DNA of 8,633 nucleotides from Flavobacteriaceae bacterium UBA6268 (lineage in GTDB: Bacteria; Bacteroidota; Bacteroidia; Flavobacteriales; Flavobacteriaceae). Below are positions 1-7,400 of the stretch, in pieces; the stretch's first letter is position 1, and each line of letters opens with the position of its first letter. The notes under the pieces were generated by a model. That model made no database searches and had not been told where the DNA came from. It saw only the letters and a program-made list of their open reading frames with translations. The position numbers and the translations under genes were made by a program. The stretch is from NCBI GenBank assembly GCA_002440705.1, contig DJVA01000008.1, positions 1 through 8,633 on the forward strand, read 5' to 3'.

Positions 1-798
1 GTGCCGCTTATTGTTCCTGTAGATATCCCATTATGGATGTTGGCCGTAGCGGTAGCTTTTGGTGTTGTGATAGGAAAAGAGGTTTTTGGAGGTACAGGGA
101 TGAATATCTTGAATCCTGCATTAACCATTCGTGCGTTCTTATTCTTTGCTTATCCTACTTGGATGAGTGGTGATAAAGTGTGGGTTCACGGTGCTGTTGA
201 AAGAGCCAATGAAATTGCAGCTGGTGGAAATGTAGATGCCATTTCGGGCGAGACTATTTTAGGTAGCTTGGCACAGGGACACCATGCGGCTTATTCAGTA
301 AGTGATATGTTCTTGGGCTTCATTCCGGGGTCAGTAGGTGAAACGTCTACAATATTGATACTCCTAGGGGCTCTATTCTTGATATTCACTAAAATAGGAA
401 GCTGGAGAATTATGTTGTCTTCCGTTTTAGGAGCCCTAGTTATGGGACTTATATTTAATGGTGTAGTTGATGCTGGTTGGATAGGAGAAGGAAGTAAATT
501 TTATGGTTTGATGAGCACACCTTACTGGCAACATCTAATTATTGGTGGTTTTGCTTTTGGTACTGTAGTCATGGCAACCGATCCTGTAACAGCGTCGCAA
601 ACAACCAAAGGAAAATGGATTTATGGATTCTTGGTTGGATTCATTTCTATATTGATTCGTGTGTTTAACCCAGCATACCCAGAAGGCGTTATGCTAGCGA
701 TCTTGCTCATGAATGTATTTGCGCCAACCATTGACCATTATGTGGTAAGAGGCAATGTGAAAAAGAGAATGAAACGTTTAAAAGTAAAAACGGCTTAG
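1..798 (+). CDS. nqrB: Na+-translocating NADH:quinone reductase subunit B, 5'-truncated by window edge
   Basis: NqrB is the large membrane subunit of Na+-NQR. It carries one covalent FMN and takes part in quinone reduction and Na+ transport. The 265 visible codons match the C-terminal two thirds of the family. Landmarks are the GKEVFGGTGMN stretch (residues 25-35), NPALTIRAFLFFAYP (38-52), MATDPVTAS (191-199) and NPAYPEGVMLAILL near the end, with about six or seven hydrophobic helices. The GTG at base 1 is an internal valine codon, not a start: family members are about 400-415 residues, so roughly 150 residues lie upstream. Thr85 sits where the FMN-bearing threonine (Thr236 in Vibrio cholerae) is expected, and about 180 residues follow it, as in Vibrio. 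The motif reads DAISGET, with Glu84 replacing the usual Ala before that Thr. nqrC starts 4 bases after the stop. Identity is very sure; flavin attachment is inferred. Confidence 0.97.
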   Translation: MPLIVPVDIPLWMLAVAVAFGVVIGKEVFGGTGMNILNPALTIRAFLFFAYPTWMSGDKVWVHGAVERANEIAAGGNVDAISGETILGSLAQGHHAAYSVSDMFLGFIPGSVGETSTILILLGALFLIFTKIGSWRIMLSSVLGALVMGLIFNGVVDAGWIGEGSKFYGLMSTPYWQHLIIGGFAFGTVVMATDPVTASQTTKGKWIYGFLVGFISILIRVFNPAYPEGVMLAILLMNVFAPTIDHYVVRGNVKKRMKRLKVKTA

Positions 799-802
799 AG
801 TT

Positions 803-1555
803 ATGAGCAATAGAACAGAAAGTAATGTTTATACAGTAGTATTTGCCATTATCATGGTGCTTGTGGTAGGTGCTTTATTGGCCTATGCATCTTCTGCGTT
901 GAGTCCTAAAATTGACGAAAATAAACGATTGGAGAAACAACAAAATATCCTGTACGCCATGGGTGTGAACAACAATGGCGATTCAGGCGTAGAATTTGTT
1001 TCAACGAAAGAAGCTCCAGAGTTGTTTTCAAAGTATATTACAAAACAACTGATCATTAACAATGGGCAAACTTCTGAAGATGATAAAGCGTACTTGTTGG
1101 ACATCAAAAAGGATAAAGCTGAAGCCGGAGGCGATGCATCAAAAAGACACTTGCCAGTATTTATAGGCGAAAAGGACGGTAAAACGTTATATGTAGTGCC
1201 TATTTATGGTAAAGGATTATGGGATGCTATTTGGGGCTATGTTTATATGGATGAAAACATGGTCGTGCAAGGTGTTTATTTTGACCATAAAGGAGAAACA
1301 CCAGGTTTGGGTGCCAACATTAAAGAGCGTTTCTTCATGGATGATTTTGCTGGCGAACATTTACTGGATAGCAGCGGCAACTTTAAAGGAATTACAGTTT
1401 CCAAAGGGAATGCCGATCCGAAAAACCTGGATAAAACAGACAATGAAGTGGATGCCATTGCCGGGGCTACTATTACCGGTAACGGTGTAACAGCCATGAT
1501 AAAAAGTGATTTGGCTTTATATGTGCCTTATTTCAAGAATTTAAAAAACAATTAA
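803..1555 (+). CDS. nqrC: Na+-translocating NADH:quinone reductase subunit C
   Basis: NqrC holds a covalently bound FMN on the outer face of the inner membrane and passes electrons toward NqrB. The 250-residue product has one N-terminal membrane helix (about residues 9-30) followed by a soluble FMN-binding domain. Visible landmarks are GKGLWDAIWGY (136-146), HKGETPGLGA (162-171) and the flavinylation motif DAIAGAT (217-223), where Thr223 is the expected FMN attachment residue (Thr225 in Vibrio cholerae). ApbE-type transferases modify this motif. The residue pattern is intact, unlike the variant copy in the neighbouring NqrB. The ATG at 803 lies 4 bases after the nqrB stop and gives the family's usual N-terminus just before the helix. 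No Shine-Dalgarno sequence is evident, as is common in Bacteroidota. The length is close to the usual 250-260 residues, and I see no defect. Confidence 0.98.
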   Translation: MSNRTESNVYTVVFAIIMVLVVGALLAYASSALSPKIDENKRLEKQQNILYAMGVNNNGDSGVEFVSTKEAPELFSKYITKQLIINNGQTSEDDKAYLLDIKKDKAEAGGDASKRHLPVFIGEKDGKTLYVVPIYGKGLWDAIWGYVYMDENMVVQGVYFDHKGETPGLGANIKERFFMDDFAGEHLLDSSGNFKGITVSKGNADPKNLDKTDNEVDAIAGATITGNGVTAMIKSDLALYVPYFKNLKNN

Positions 1556-1559
1556 TCGT

Positions 1560-2207
1560 ATGGGACTTTTATCTAAAAAAGACGCGAAATTAATTACAGA
1601 CCCACTAGCTGATAACAACCCTATAACCATTCAGGTATTGGGAATTTGTTCGGCTTTGGCGATTACGGCACAATTGAAGGCAGCCATTGTAATGGCACTT
1701 TCGGTGTTGTTTGTATTGGCCATGGGGAACGTAGTGATTTCGATCATGCGAAACATCATTCCTCCAAAAATTAGGATCATCGTACAATTGGTGGTGGTAG
1801 CTGCTTTGGTTATCATCGTAGATCAAGTTTTGAAGGCATTTGCCTATACCTTGAGTAAGGAACTTTCCGTATTTATAGGACTTATCATTACCAATTGCAT
1901 CATCATGGGACGTTTTGAAGCCTTTGCACTGGGTAATGGACCATGGCGCTCATTCTTGGATGGCATTGGAAATGCTTTGGGATACGGGGTCATTTTGATC
2001 ATTGTTGGATTCTTTAGGGAATTACTTGGCTCTGGAAGCTTACTTGGTTTTCCCGTATTGGGCGATCCCATCGAGAAAACAGGCCTTTATGCCATTGGTT
2101 ATGAAAACAACGGATTCATGCTGCTTTCCCCCATGGCATTGATTGTGGTGGGAATCATCATCTGGGTGCAGCGTAGCCGTAACAAGGCATTGATTGAAGA
2201 ACATTAA
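1560..2207 (+). CDS. nqrD: Na+-translocating NADH:quinone reductase subunit D
   Basis: NqrD is a small integral membrane subunit that pairs with the homologous NqrE in inverted orientation. Cysteines from both are known to hold an iron centre between NqrF and NqrC in the electron path. The 215-residue product has about six hydrophobic segments. It carries both expected cysteines: Cys30 in LGICSALA and Cys113 in ITNCIIMGR, equivalent to Cys29 and Cys112 of Vibrio cholerae. The segment NGPWRSFLDGIGNALGYG (126-143) and the GFFRELLGSG loop (150-159) are typical of the NqrD/RnfE family. Strict nqr gene order and the neighbouring NqrF indicate NqrD of Na+-NQR rather than RnfE. The start at 1560 is 4 bases after the nqrC stop, and the length matches the usual ~210 residues. 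Confidence 0.97.
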   Translation: MGLLSKKDAKLITDPLADNNPITIQVLGICSALAITAQLKAAIVMALSVLFVLAMGNVVISIMRNIIPPKIRIIVQLVVVAALVIIVDQVLKAFAYTLSKELSVFIGLIITNCIIMGRFEAFALGNGPWRSFLDGIGNALGYGVILIIVGFFRELLGSGSLLGFPVLGDPIEKTGLYAIGYENNGFMLLSPMALIVVGIIIWVQRSRNKALIEEH

Positions 2208-2249
2208 TAACAGATTGGACCGGGTTTCAGACTAAATAAAAACATTGTC

Positions 2250-2984
2250 ATGCTAGAACACACCGAATTATTTTTCAAGTCGATTTTTGTAGACAACATG
2301 GTATTTGCAACCTTCTTGGGCATGTGCTCCTTTTTGGCGGTTTCCAAGAAAGTAAGTACTGCAGTTGGTCTTGGGGCTGCGGTTATTTTTGTGTTAACCG
2401 TTACCGTACCCATCAACTGGCTTTTAGATCAATACATTTTGCGCGAAGGCGCCCTTACATGGCTGGGACCGGAATATGCCGATTACGACCTGAGCTTCCT
2501 ATCGTTCATCCTTTTCATCGCCACCATTGCAACCATGGTTCAGCTAGTGGAAATTGTGGTGGAGAAGTTTTCTCCCTCCCTCTATAATTCTTTGGGTATT
2601 TTCCTTCCATTAATTGCCGTAAACTGCGCCATTCTAGGGGGCTCCCTTTTCATGCAGTCCCGTGATATCGAAACTTTTGGTTTGGCATTGAATTATGGAT
2701 TTAGTTCAGGAATTGGTTGGTTCTTGGCCATTTTGGCCATTGCGGCCATCCGCGAAAAAATTCGTTATTCCAATGTGCCTGCTCCGCTTCGCGGACTCGG
2801 AATTACGTTCATTACTACCGGTTTGATGGCCATTGGTTTTATGAGCTTTGGAGGGATGTTGACCGGAGGTGATGATGGTGCCAAAGAATCTGAAACCAAA
2901 ACGGCAACAGTTCAAAATACATACGATTTTAATGATTCCATTACTGAAACAGCCCCAGTGGAAGTAACCGAAATAACTGAATAA
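2250..2984 (+). CDS. nqrE: Na+-translocating NADH:quinone reductase subunit E with a C-terminal acidic tail
   Basis: NqrE is the partner of NqrD in the membrane core, with six hydrophobic segments and two cysteines for the shared iron centre. These are Cys26 in FLGMCSFLAVSKK and Cys126 in AVNCAILGGS (Cys26 and Cys120 in Vibrio cholerae). Other family landmarks are NSLGIFLPLIAVNC (113-126), IREKIRYS (167-174) and LRGLGITFITTGLMAIGFMSF (180-200). The product is 244 residues, against about 198 in Vibrio. Part of the excess is a short insertion around residues 68-80. Most is a polar, Thr/Glu/Asp-rich tail from about residue 205 to the end, past the point where the Vibrio protein stops. The ATG at 2250 gives the family's normal N-terminus. 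The 42-base gap after nqrD is the widest in the operon and shows no promoter motif that I can recognise. nqrF follows after 3 bases. Confidence 0.97.
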   Translation: MLEHTELFFKSIFVDNMVFATFLGMCSFLAVSKKVSTAVGLGAAVIFVLTVTVPINWLLDQYILREGALTWLGPEYADYDLSFLSFILFIATIATMVQLVEIVVEKFSPSLYNSLGIFLPLIAVNCAILGGSLFMQSRDIETFGLALNYGFSSGIGWFLAILAIAAIREKIRYSNVPAPLRGLGITFITTGLMAIGFMSFGGMLTGGDDGAKESETKTATVQNTYDFNDSITETAPVEVTEITE

Positions 2985-2987
2985 GAT

Positions 2988-4295
2988 ATGATTTTAGCCA
3001 GCACTTTGGGTGTCGTACTCATTACCGTTGTAGCCTTTTTAATATTGGTGCTACTACTAGTGGCCTTGTTGCTTTTCACAAAAGAAAAGCTGTCTCCATC
3101 GGGTCCTGTTACCATTACCATCAATGATGAAAAGAAAATTGAGGTGCCTTCAGGAGGGTCCCTTCTTTCTACCTTGGGAAGTAAAAAGATTTTTCTTCCT
3201 TCCGCATGTGGTGGAGGTGGAACATGCATTCAATGCGAATGCCATGTTTTGGAAGGTGGCGGTGAGGCATTACCAACCGAAACCCCTCACTTTACAAGAA
3301 AAGAACTTCAGGAGGGAGCACGTTTGGCTTGCCAGGTAAAGGTAAAACAGGATATGAACATTCACATTCCTGAAGAAGTCTTCGGGATTAAGAAATGGGA
3401 AGCAACTGTAGTACGAAATTATAACGTAGCCTCCTTTATTAAGGAATTTGTTGTGGAAATCCCCGAAGACATGAACTACAAAGCAGGAGGGTATATACAA
3501 ATCGAGATTCCACCTTGCGAAATTAAATATAGTGCTATTGATATTACCGCCCATCCCCAAGAGCATGAAACTCCCGACAAGTTCAAAGCGGAATGGGATA
3601 AATTCAACCTTTGGCCTTTGGTGATGAAAAATTCTGAAACCGTAGAGCGTGCCTATTCCATGGCTTCGTATCCTGCAGAAGGGCGTGAAATTATGTTGAA
3701 TGTTCGTATCGCAACCCCACCATGGGATCGCGCGAAGAACCAATGGATGAATGTTAACCCGGGGATTGCCTCCTCTTATATTTTTGCCCAAAAGCCAGGA
3801 GATAAAGTAATTATTTCAGGCCCCTATGGCGAATTTTTCATCAACGAGTCCAATGCCGAAATGCTCTATGTAGGTGGCGGTGCCGGCATGGCTCCAATGC
3901 GTTCACATTTGTATCACCTCTTTAAAACCCTCAAAACAGGAAGAACAGTAACCTATTGGTATGGAGGGCGTTCCAAAAGGGAATTATTCTATATCGAACA
4001 TTTTAAGGAACTTGAGCGTGATTTTCCAAACTTCCGATTCTTTATGGCGCTCTCAGAGCCGCTTCCTGAAGATAACTGGAAAGTGAAAAAGGATATTAAC
4101 GATAGGGAAGGAGATGGTTTTGTTGGATTTATCCACCAAGTGGTTATTGACAACTACTTAAACCTTCATGATGCTCCCGAAGATATTGAACTTTATTTCT
4201 GTGGTCCACCACTTATGAACCAAGCCGTTCAGAAGATGGGCGAAGACTTTGGAATTCCCGACGAAAACATTCGCTTCGATGATTTTGGAGGATAG
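2988..4295 (+). CDS. nqrF: Na+-translocating NADH:quinone reductase subunit F (NADH dehydrogenase subunit)
   Basis: NqrF is the electron entry subunit. It oxidises NADH through FAD and passes electrons to a 2Fe-2S cluster on the cytoplasmic side. The 435 residues show, in order, a membrane anchor (about 6-30), a plant-type ferredoxin domain with Cys74, Cys80, Cys83 and Cys115 as cluster ligands, an FAD-binding domain with RAYS (221-224), and an NADH-binding domain with VGGGAGMAPMRSH (295-307) and CGPP (405-408). It ends in the characteristic DDFGG. It is about 27 residues longer than Vibrio NqrF. Against the Vibrio sequence as I recall it, three short insertions explain this: about residues 186-195, 246-257 and 365-376. 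All cofactor motifs are intact, so the protein should be active. The start lies 3 bases after nqrE, and a terminator hairpin follows 21 bases after the stop, making this the last gene of the operon. Confidence 0.98.
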   Translation: MILASTLGVVLITVVAFLILVLLLVALLLFTKEKLSPSGPVTITINDEKKIEVPSGGSLLSTLGSKKIFLPSACGGGGTCIQCECHVLEGGGEALPTETPHFTRKELQEGARLACQVKVKQDMNIHIPEEVFGIKKWEATVVRNYNVASFIKEFVVEIPEDMNYKAGGYIQIEIPPCEIKYSAIDITAHPQEHETPDKFKAEWDKFNLWPLVMKNSETVERAYSMASYPAEGREIMLNVRIATPPWDRAKNQWMNVNPGIASSYIFAQKPGDKVIISGPYGEFFINESNAEMLYVGGGAGMAPMRSHLYHLFKTLKTGRTVTYWYGGRSKRELFYIEHFKELERDFPNFRFFMALSEPLPEDNWKVKKDINDREGDGFVGFIHQVVIDNYLNLHDAPEDIELYFCGPPLMNQAVQKMGEDFGIPDENIRFDDFGG

Positions 4296-4316
4296 TTAAG
4301 CGTTTTGCAACCTATT

Positions 4317-4353
4317 AAAAACCAGCTATTTTGTAGCTGGTTTTTTTATTTTT
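4317..4353 (+). terminator. Rho-independent terminator of the nqr operon
   Basis: Bases 4317-4328 (AAAAACCAGCTA) and 4334-4345 (TAGCTGGTTTTT) form a perfect 12-bp stem with a 5-base loop TTTTG. The stem runs into an almost unbroken T-run to base 4353, interrupted by one A at 4348. It starts 21 bases after the nqrF stop and lies before the promoter of the next gene, so it closes the nqr transcript. Five A residues on the left side could allow weak termination from the other direction, but no convergent gene is visible. Confidence 0.92.
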
Positions 4354-4369
4354 CGCAATCTTTTTGTTG

Positions 4370-4404
4370 TTTTATCGAAAAAAAGTTGCATTTAAACGAT
4401 AAAA
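4370..4404. repeat. Short inverted repeat around the -33 region of the downstream promoter
   Basis: TTTTATCG (4370-4377) and CGATAAAA (4397-4404) are exact reverse complements separated by 19 bases. The spacer contains the TTG of the predicted -33 element, and the right arm falls between -33 and -7. This placement would suit a binding site for a dimeric regulator. In such AT-rich intergenic DNA, an 8-bp match could also arise by chance. I know of no regulator with this site. Confidence 0.35.
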
Positions 4405-4415
4405 TAGTATTTTTG
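4386..4415 (+). promoter_or_regulatory. Bacteroidota-type promoter for the large exoprotein gene
   Basis: TATTTTTG at 4408-4415 matches the Bacteroidota -7 consensus TAnnTTTG exactly. A TTG at 4386-4388 lies 19 bases upstream, within the spacing reported for the -33 element in this phylum. Transcription would begin a few bases past 4415, leaving a leader of only about 10-18 bases before the ATG at 4436. No Shine-Dalgarno sequence is visible; the leader is A/T-rich, as usual for these bacteria. The promoter lies after the nqr terminator, so the downstream gene is its own unit. Confidence 0.7.
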
Positions 4416-4435
4416 ACCACAAAATTTAGCCCCTT

Positions 4436-7400
4436 ATGAAAACCAAATTTTCCTCAAAGAAAAGTTTGCTATTGCTGTTTTTAATTCCACTAACGGCTCT
4501 AGCCTTCTTTTTGTTCAACACTAAAAAAGAAACGGCAACACTTTCTGAAAATGCTACCGTTGCTGAAAAATATGCACAATTTTTGGAAAACCATCCTTTC
4601 AGGAAAACCATGCAATTGTCCAAAAAAGAGCGTGCAAAACTGGGTTTGCCTCCAAACAAGTATTACGAGCAAGAATGGTTGTATACCAGTGATCCTGTCT
4701 TATTGCGTCCTGCACCAGAGCGGGTACATGAATTGCAAAAGGAAATTGCATCCAACCCAGCCATGCGAACGCCAGTAGGTACTGGTAGTAATGTTTGGGT
4801 GGAAAGAGGTCCCGACAATGTGGGAGGAAGAACCCACACCCTTATGTTTGCTCCAGGTAGTTCCACCAAGGTATTTGCAGGTGGTGTGAGTGGAGGTCTG
4901 TGGGTCAACAATAACATTACAAGTAGCGCTACACAATGGCAACAAGTGACTGGAGTTCCCGGAAACATGGCCGTAATGTGTATGACGGTAGACCCAAATG
5001 ACTCCAACACGATGTACATCGGTACTGGTGAAGTGTATACTTGGGGTGCTGTCAACGGAAATGGGGTTTATAAATCTACTGATGGCGGTAATAACTGGAC
5101 CTTAATCTACAGTGGAGGTACTTCAGCAGCCGATAAGATTACTTACATTCAAGATATTATTGCTTGGAATAACCCAAGCACCAACCAAACGGAAATATTT
5201 TTTGGAGCCGATTCCATGGCCTATACCGAAGAAGTGACTTCAACTTCTGGTGGAGCTGGTTGGACGTGGCTTGGAGAAAATACCATTGGTCTATACCGTA
5301 GTACCGATGGAGTAAACTTTTCACGACTTACGGGTTCTTTGTACGAAAGTTCTTCTGGAAATTATTTTGCTCCCAACGATTTTGATATAGGTGCCGACGG
5401 CACATTATGGATGGGAACCAAGTATAGCTATTACACCGGTGAAGGTGGTGGCCGTGTTTTTAAGAATACCGGTACTGGATGGTCCTTAGTCCGCGATTTA
5501 GGAGATAATGGACGCGTAGAACTGGGTTGTTCGAAACAAACTGCGAATAAAATTTATGCACTTTGTGAAGACCGAACCAGCACGACCAACCCTGTAAAGA
5601 TTTACCTTACCACAAACGGGTTTTCCACTGCGCCAACGTCTTTATCACAACCAAATGATGCCGATACTGGAATTTCGGCCAGTGACTTTACCCGTGGGCA
5701 AAGTTTTTACGATTTGATGATTGGGGTAGATCCCAACAACGATGCAACTGTTTACGTTGGAGGAATCGATCTATTCAAATCAACTAACTCTGGAAGCTCA
5801 TGGAGTCAGTTTTCCCACTGGTATGGTGGGTTTGGCTTTCAAGAGGTACATGCGGACCAACACGGGATTGCCTTCTCGAGTTCCAGCCGTATCGTCTTCA
5901 GTAATGACGGTGGAGTGTATTATACTAATAATGGAGGATCCACTACTTCTGCCCGAAATAATGGATACAATGTGACACAGTTCTACAAAGGTGCCATAAA
6001 CCAGCAAACTTCAACAACCAAACTTTTGGCTGGGGCTCAGGACAATGGCTCCCAATTCATTAACAATGCTGCCGCAGGGATCAATAGCTCGACCGAAATT
6101 CAGGGTGGGGACGGATGTTGGTGTTTTATCGATCAGGACAACCAATACCTCATTACCTCTTACGTCTACAATTCCTATTACAGACACAATTATACTACCG
6201 GTGCACAGCAAAGTACCATCGCCAGCAATACCAGTGACGGGGATTTTGTGAACCAATGCGGTCTGGATAGCAGTACCAATATCCTGTATGCGAATGGAAC
6301 CACGAGTACTCCGGCCTATCGAATATACCGATACAGCAATATTACAGGTACCGCATCTAGGACAACGCTTACCAATACCATGTTGGATACCTATCCAATT
6401 GCCTTTGTGGCTTCTCCATTTACCAACAACCGAATTTTGGTAGGAACTGCCTTAGGTAAAATTATACGTTTGGACAATGCCAATGGTACCCCTACATGGA
6501 CCGATATCTCCATGCCGGGACAAGTAGGTGCCGTTTCCGATATCCGTTATGGACAGACCGAAAACGACATCATGGTAACCTTCCACAATTATGGGGTTAC
6601 CAGTGTGTGGTATACGTCCAATGGAGGATCTTCTTGGGTTAGCAAGGAAGGGAATTTGCCCGACATGCCTGTAAAATGTATCCTTCAAAACCCATTGGCT
6701 ACAGACGAAGTAATCATTGGAACGGAACTAGGGGTGTGGGTAACTTCCAATTGGAGTGCCGGAAGCCCAACCTGGACCCAATCCCAAAACGGGATGAGCG
6801 ATGTAAAAGTAACTTCTTTTGATTTTAGAAGTGCGGACAATACCATCATTGCTTCCACCTACGGACGGGGAATGTTTACGGGAACTTTTGAAGCAGCAAC
6901 GACTTCAGCAGAAATTGGGTTCCAAACAACGGCCCAAAGCAATGCAGAGGGTACAGGATGTAGCTACACGGATATTGACGTAACAGTTTCCATAGCGCAG
7001 GGTGCCACTGCCAATGCAGATGTTAGTTTTTCTGTGAATGGTTCCAGCACTGCTACAGCGGGAGTTGATTTTGATTTGATGACCACAATGGTCACATTCC
7101 CTGCAGGATCCACAGCAAACCAAACCATGACTGTTCGTGTGTACGAAGATGGCTTTGTGGAAGGTGACGAAACCGTTATCATCGACCTCTCTGTCAATGC
7201 CAATGGTGGCGATGCGGTAGCAAATACCAGCGCAGATACCTACACATTGACCATTACCAATGATGATGCGGCTCCGGTTGCTTCTTCGACCAACGTGCTT
7301 GGTTTTTACGATATGGAAAGTTTAACCGGATGGCAGGCCTTGGACGACGATGGTGATGGAAATAATTGGCTTACCCTAACTGGATTAACTTGGACCGGGA

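Noticed and set aside
1..3. GTG at the first base as a start codon for a shorter NqrB
   Set aside because: The frame encodes the middle of the NqrB family from the first codon on, and about 150 N-terminal residues are missing. GTG is an internal Val at the window edge.
1206..1490. 94-codon plus-strand frame inside nqrC
   Set aside because: It is an out-of-frame shadow of the FMN-binding domain, with no separate start signals or family resemblance.
2208..2249. Possible internal promoter or small gene between nqrD and nqrE
   Set aside because: The 42 bases contain no TAnnTTTG element, no hairpin and no short reading frame that I can support.
1560..2984. RnfE/RnfA instead of NqrD/NqrE
   Set aside because: These families are homologous, but the B-C-D-E-F gene order, the NqrF with ferredoxin and flavin domains, and the NqrE sequence details identify Na+-NQR.
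3270..3791. 173-codon open frame on the minus strand
   Set aside because: It lies wholly inside nqrF, whose plus-strand product is certain. The minus-strand product has no recognisable family features and is Phe/His/Ser-rich, like a shadow translation.
4663..5055. 130-codon open frame on the minus strand inside the exoprotein gene
   Set aside because: It is antisense to a well-supported propeller coding frame and its product has no domain character. It is a chance open frame.
5069..6640. DNA repeats around the Asp-box motifs
   Set aside because: The similarity (for example AATGGAGGATC near 5930 and 6620) reflects repeated protein blades and is too short and diverged to be a separate DNA repeat element.
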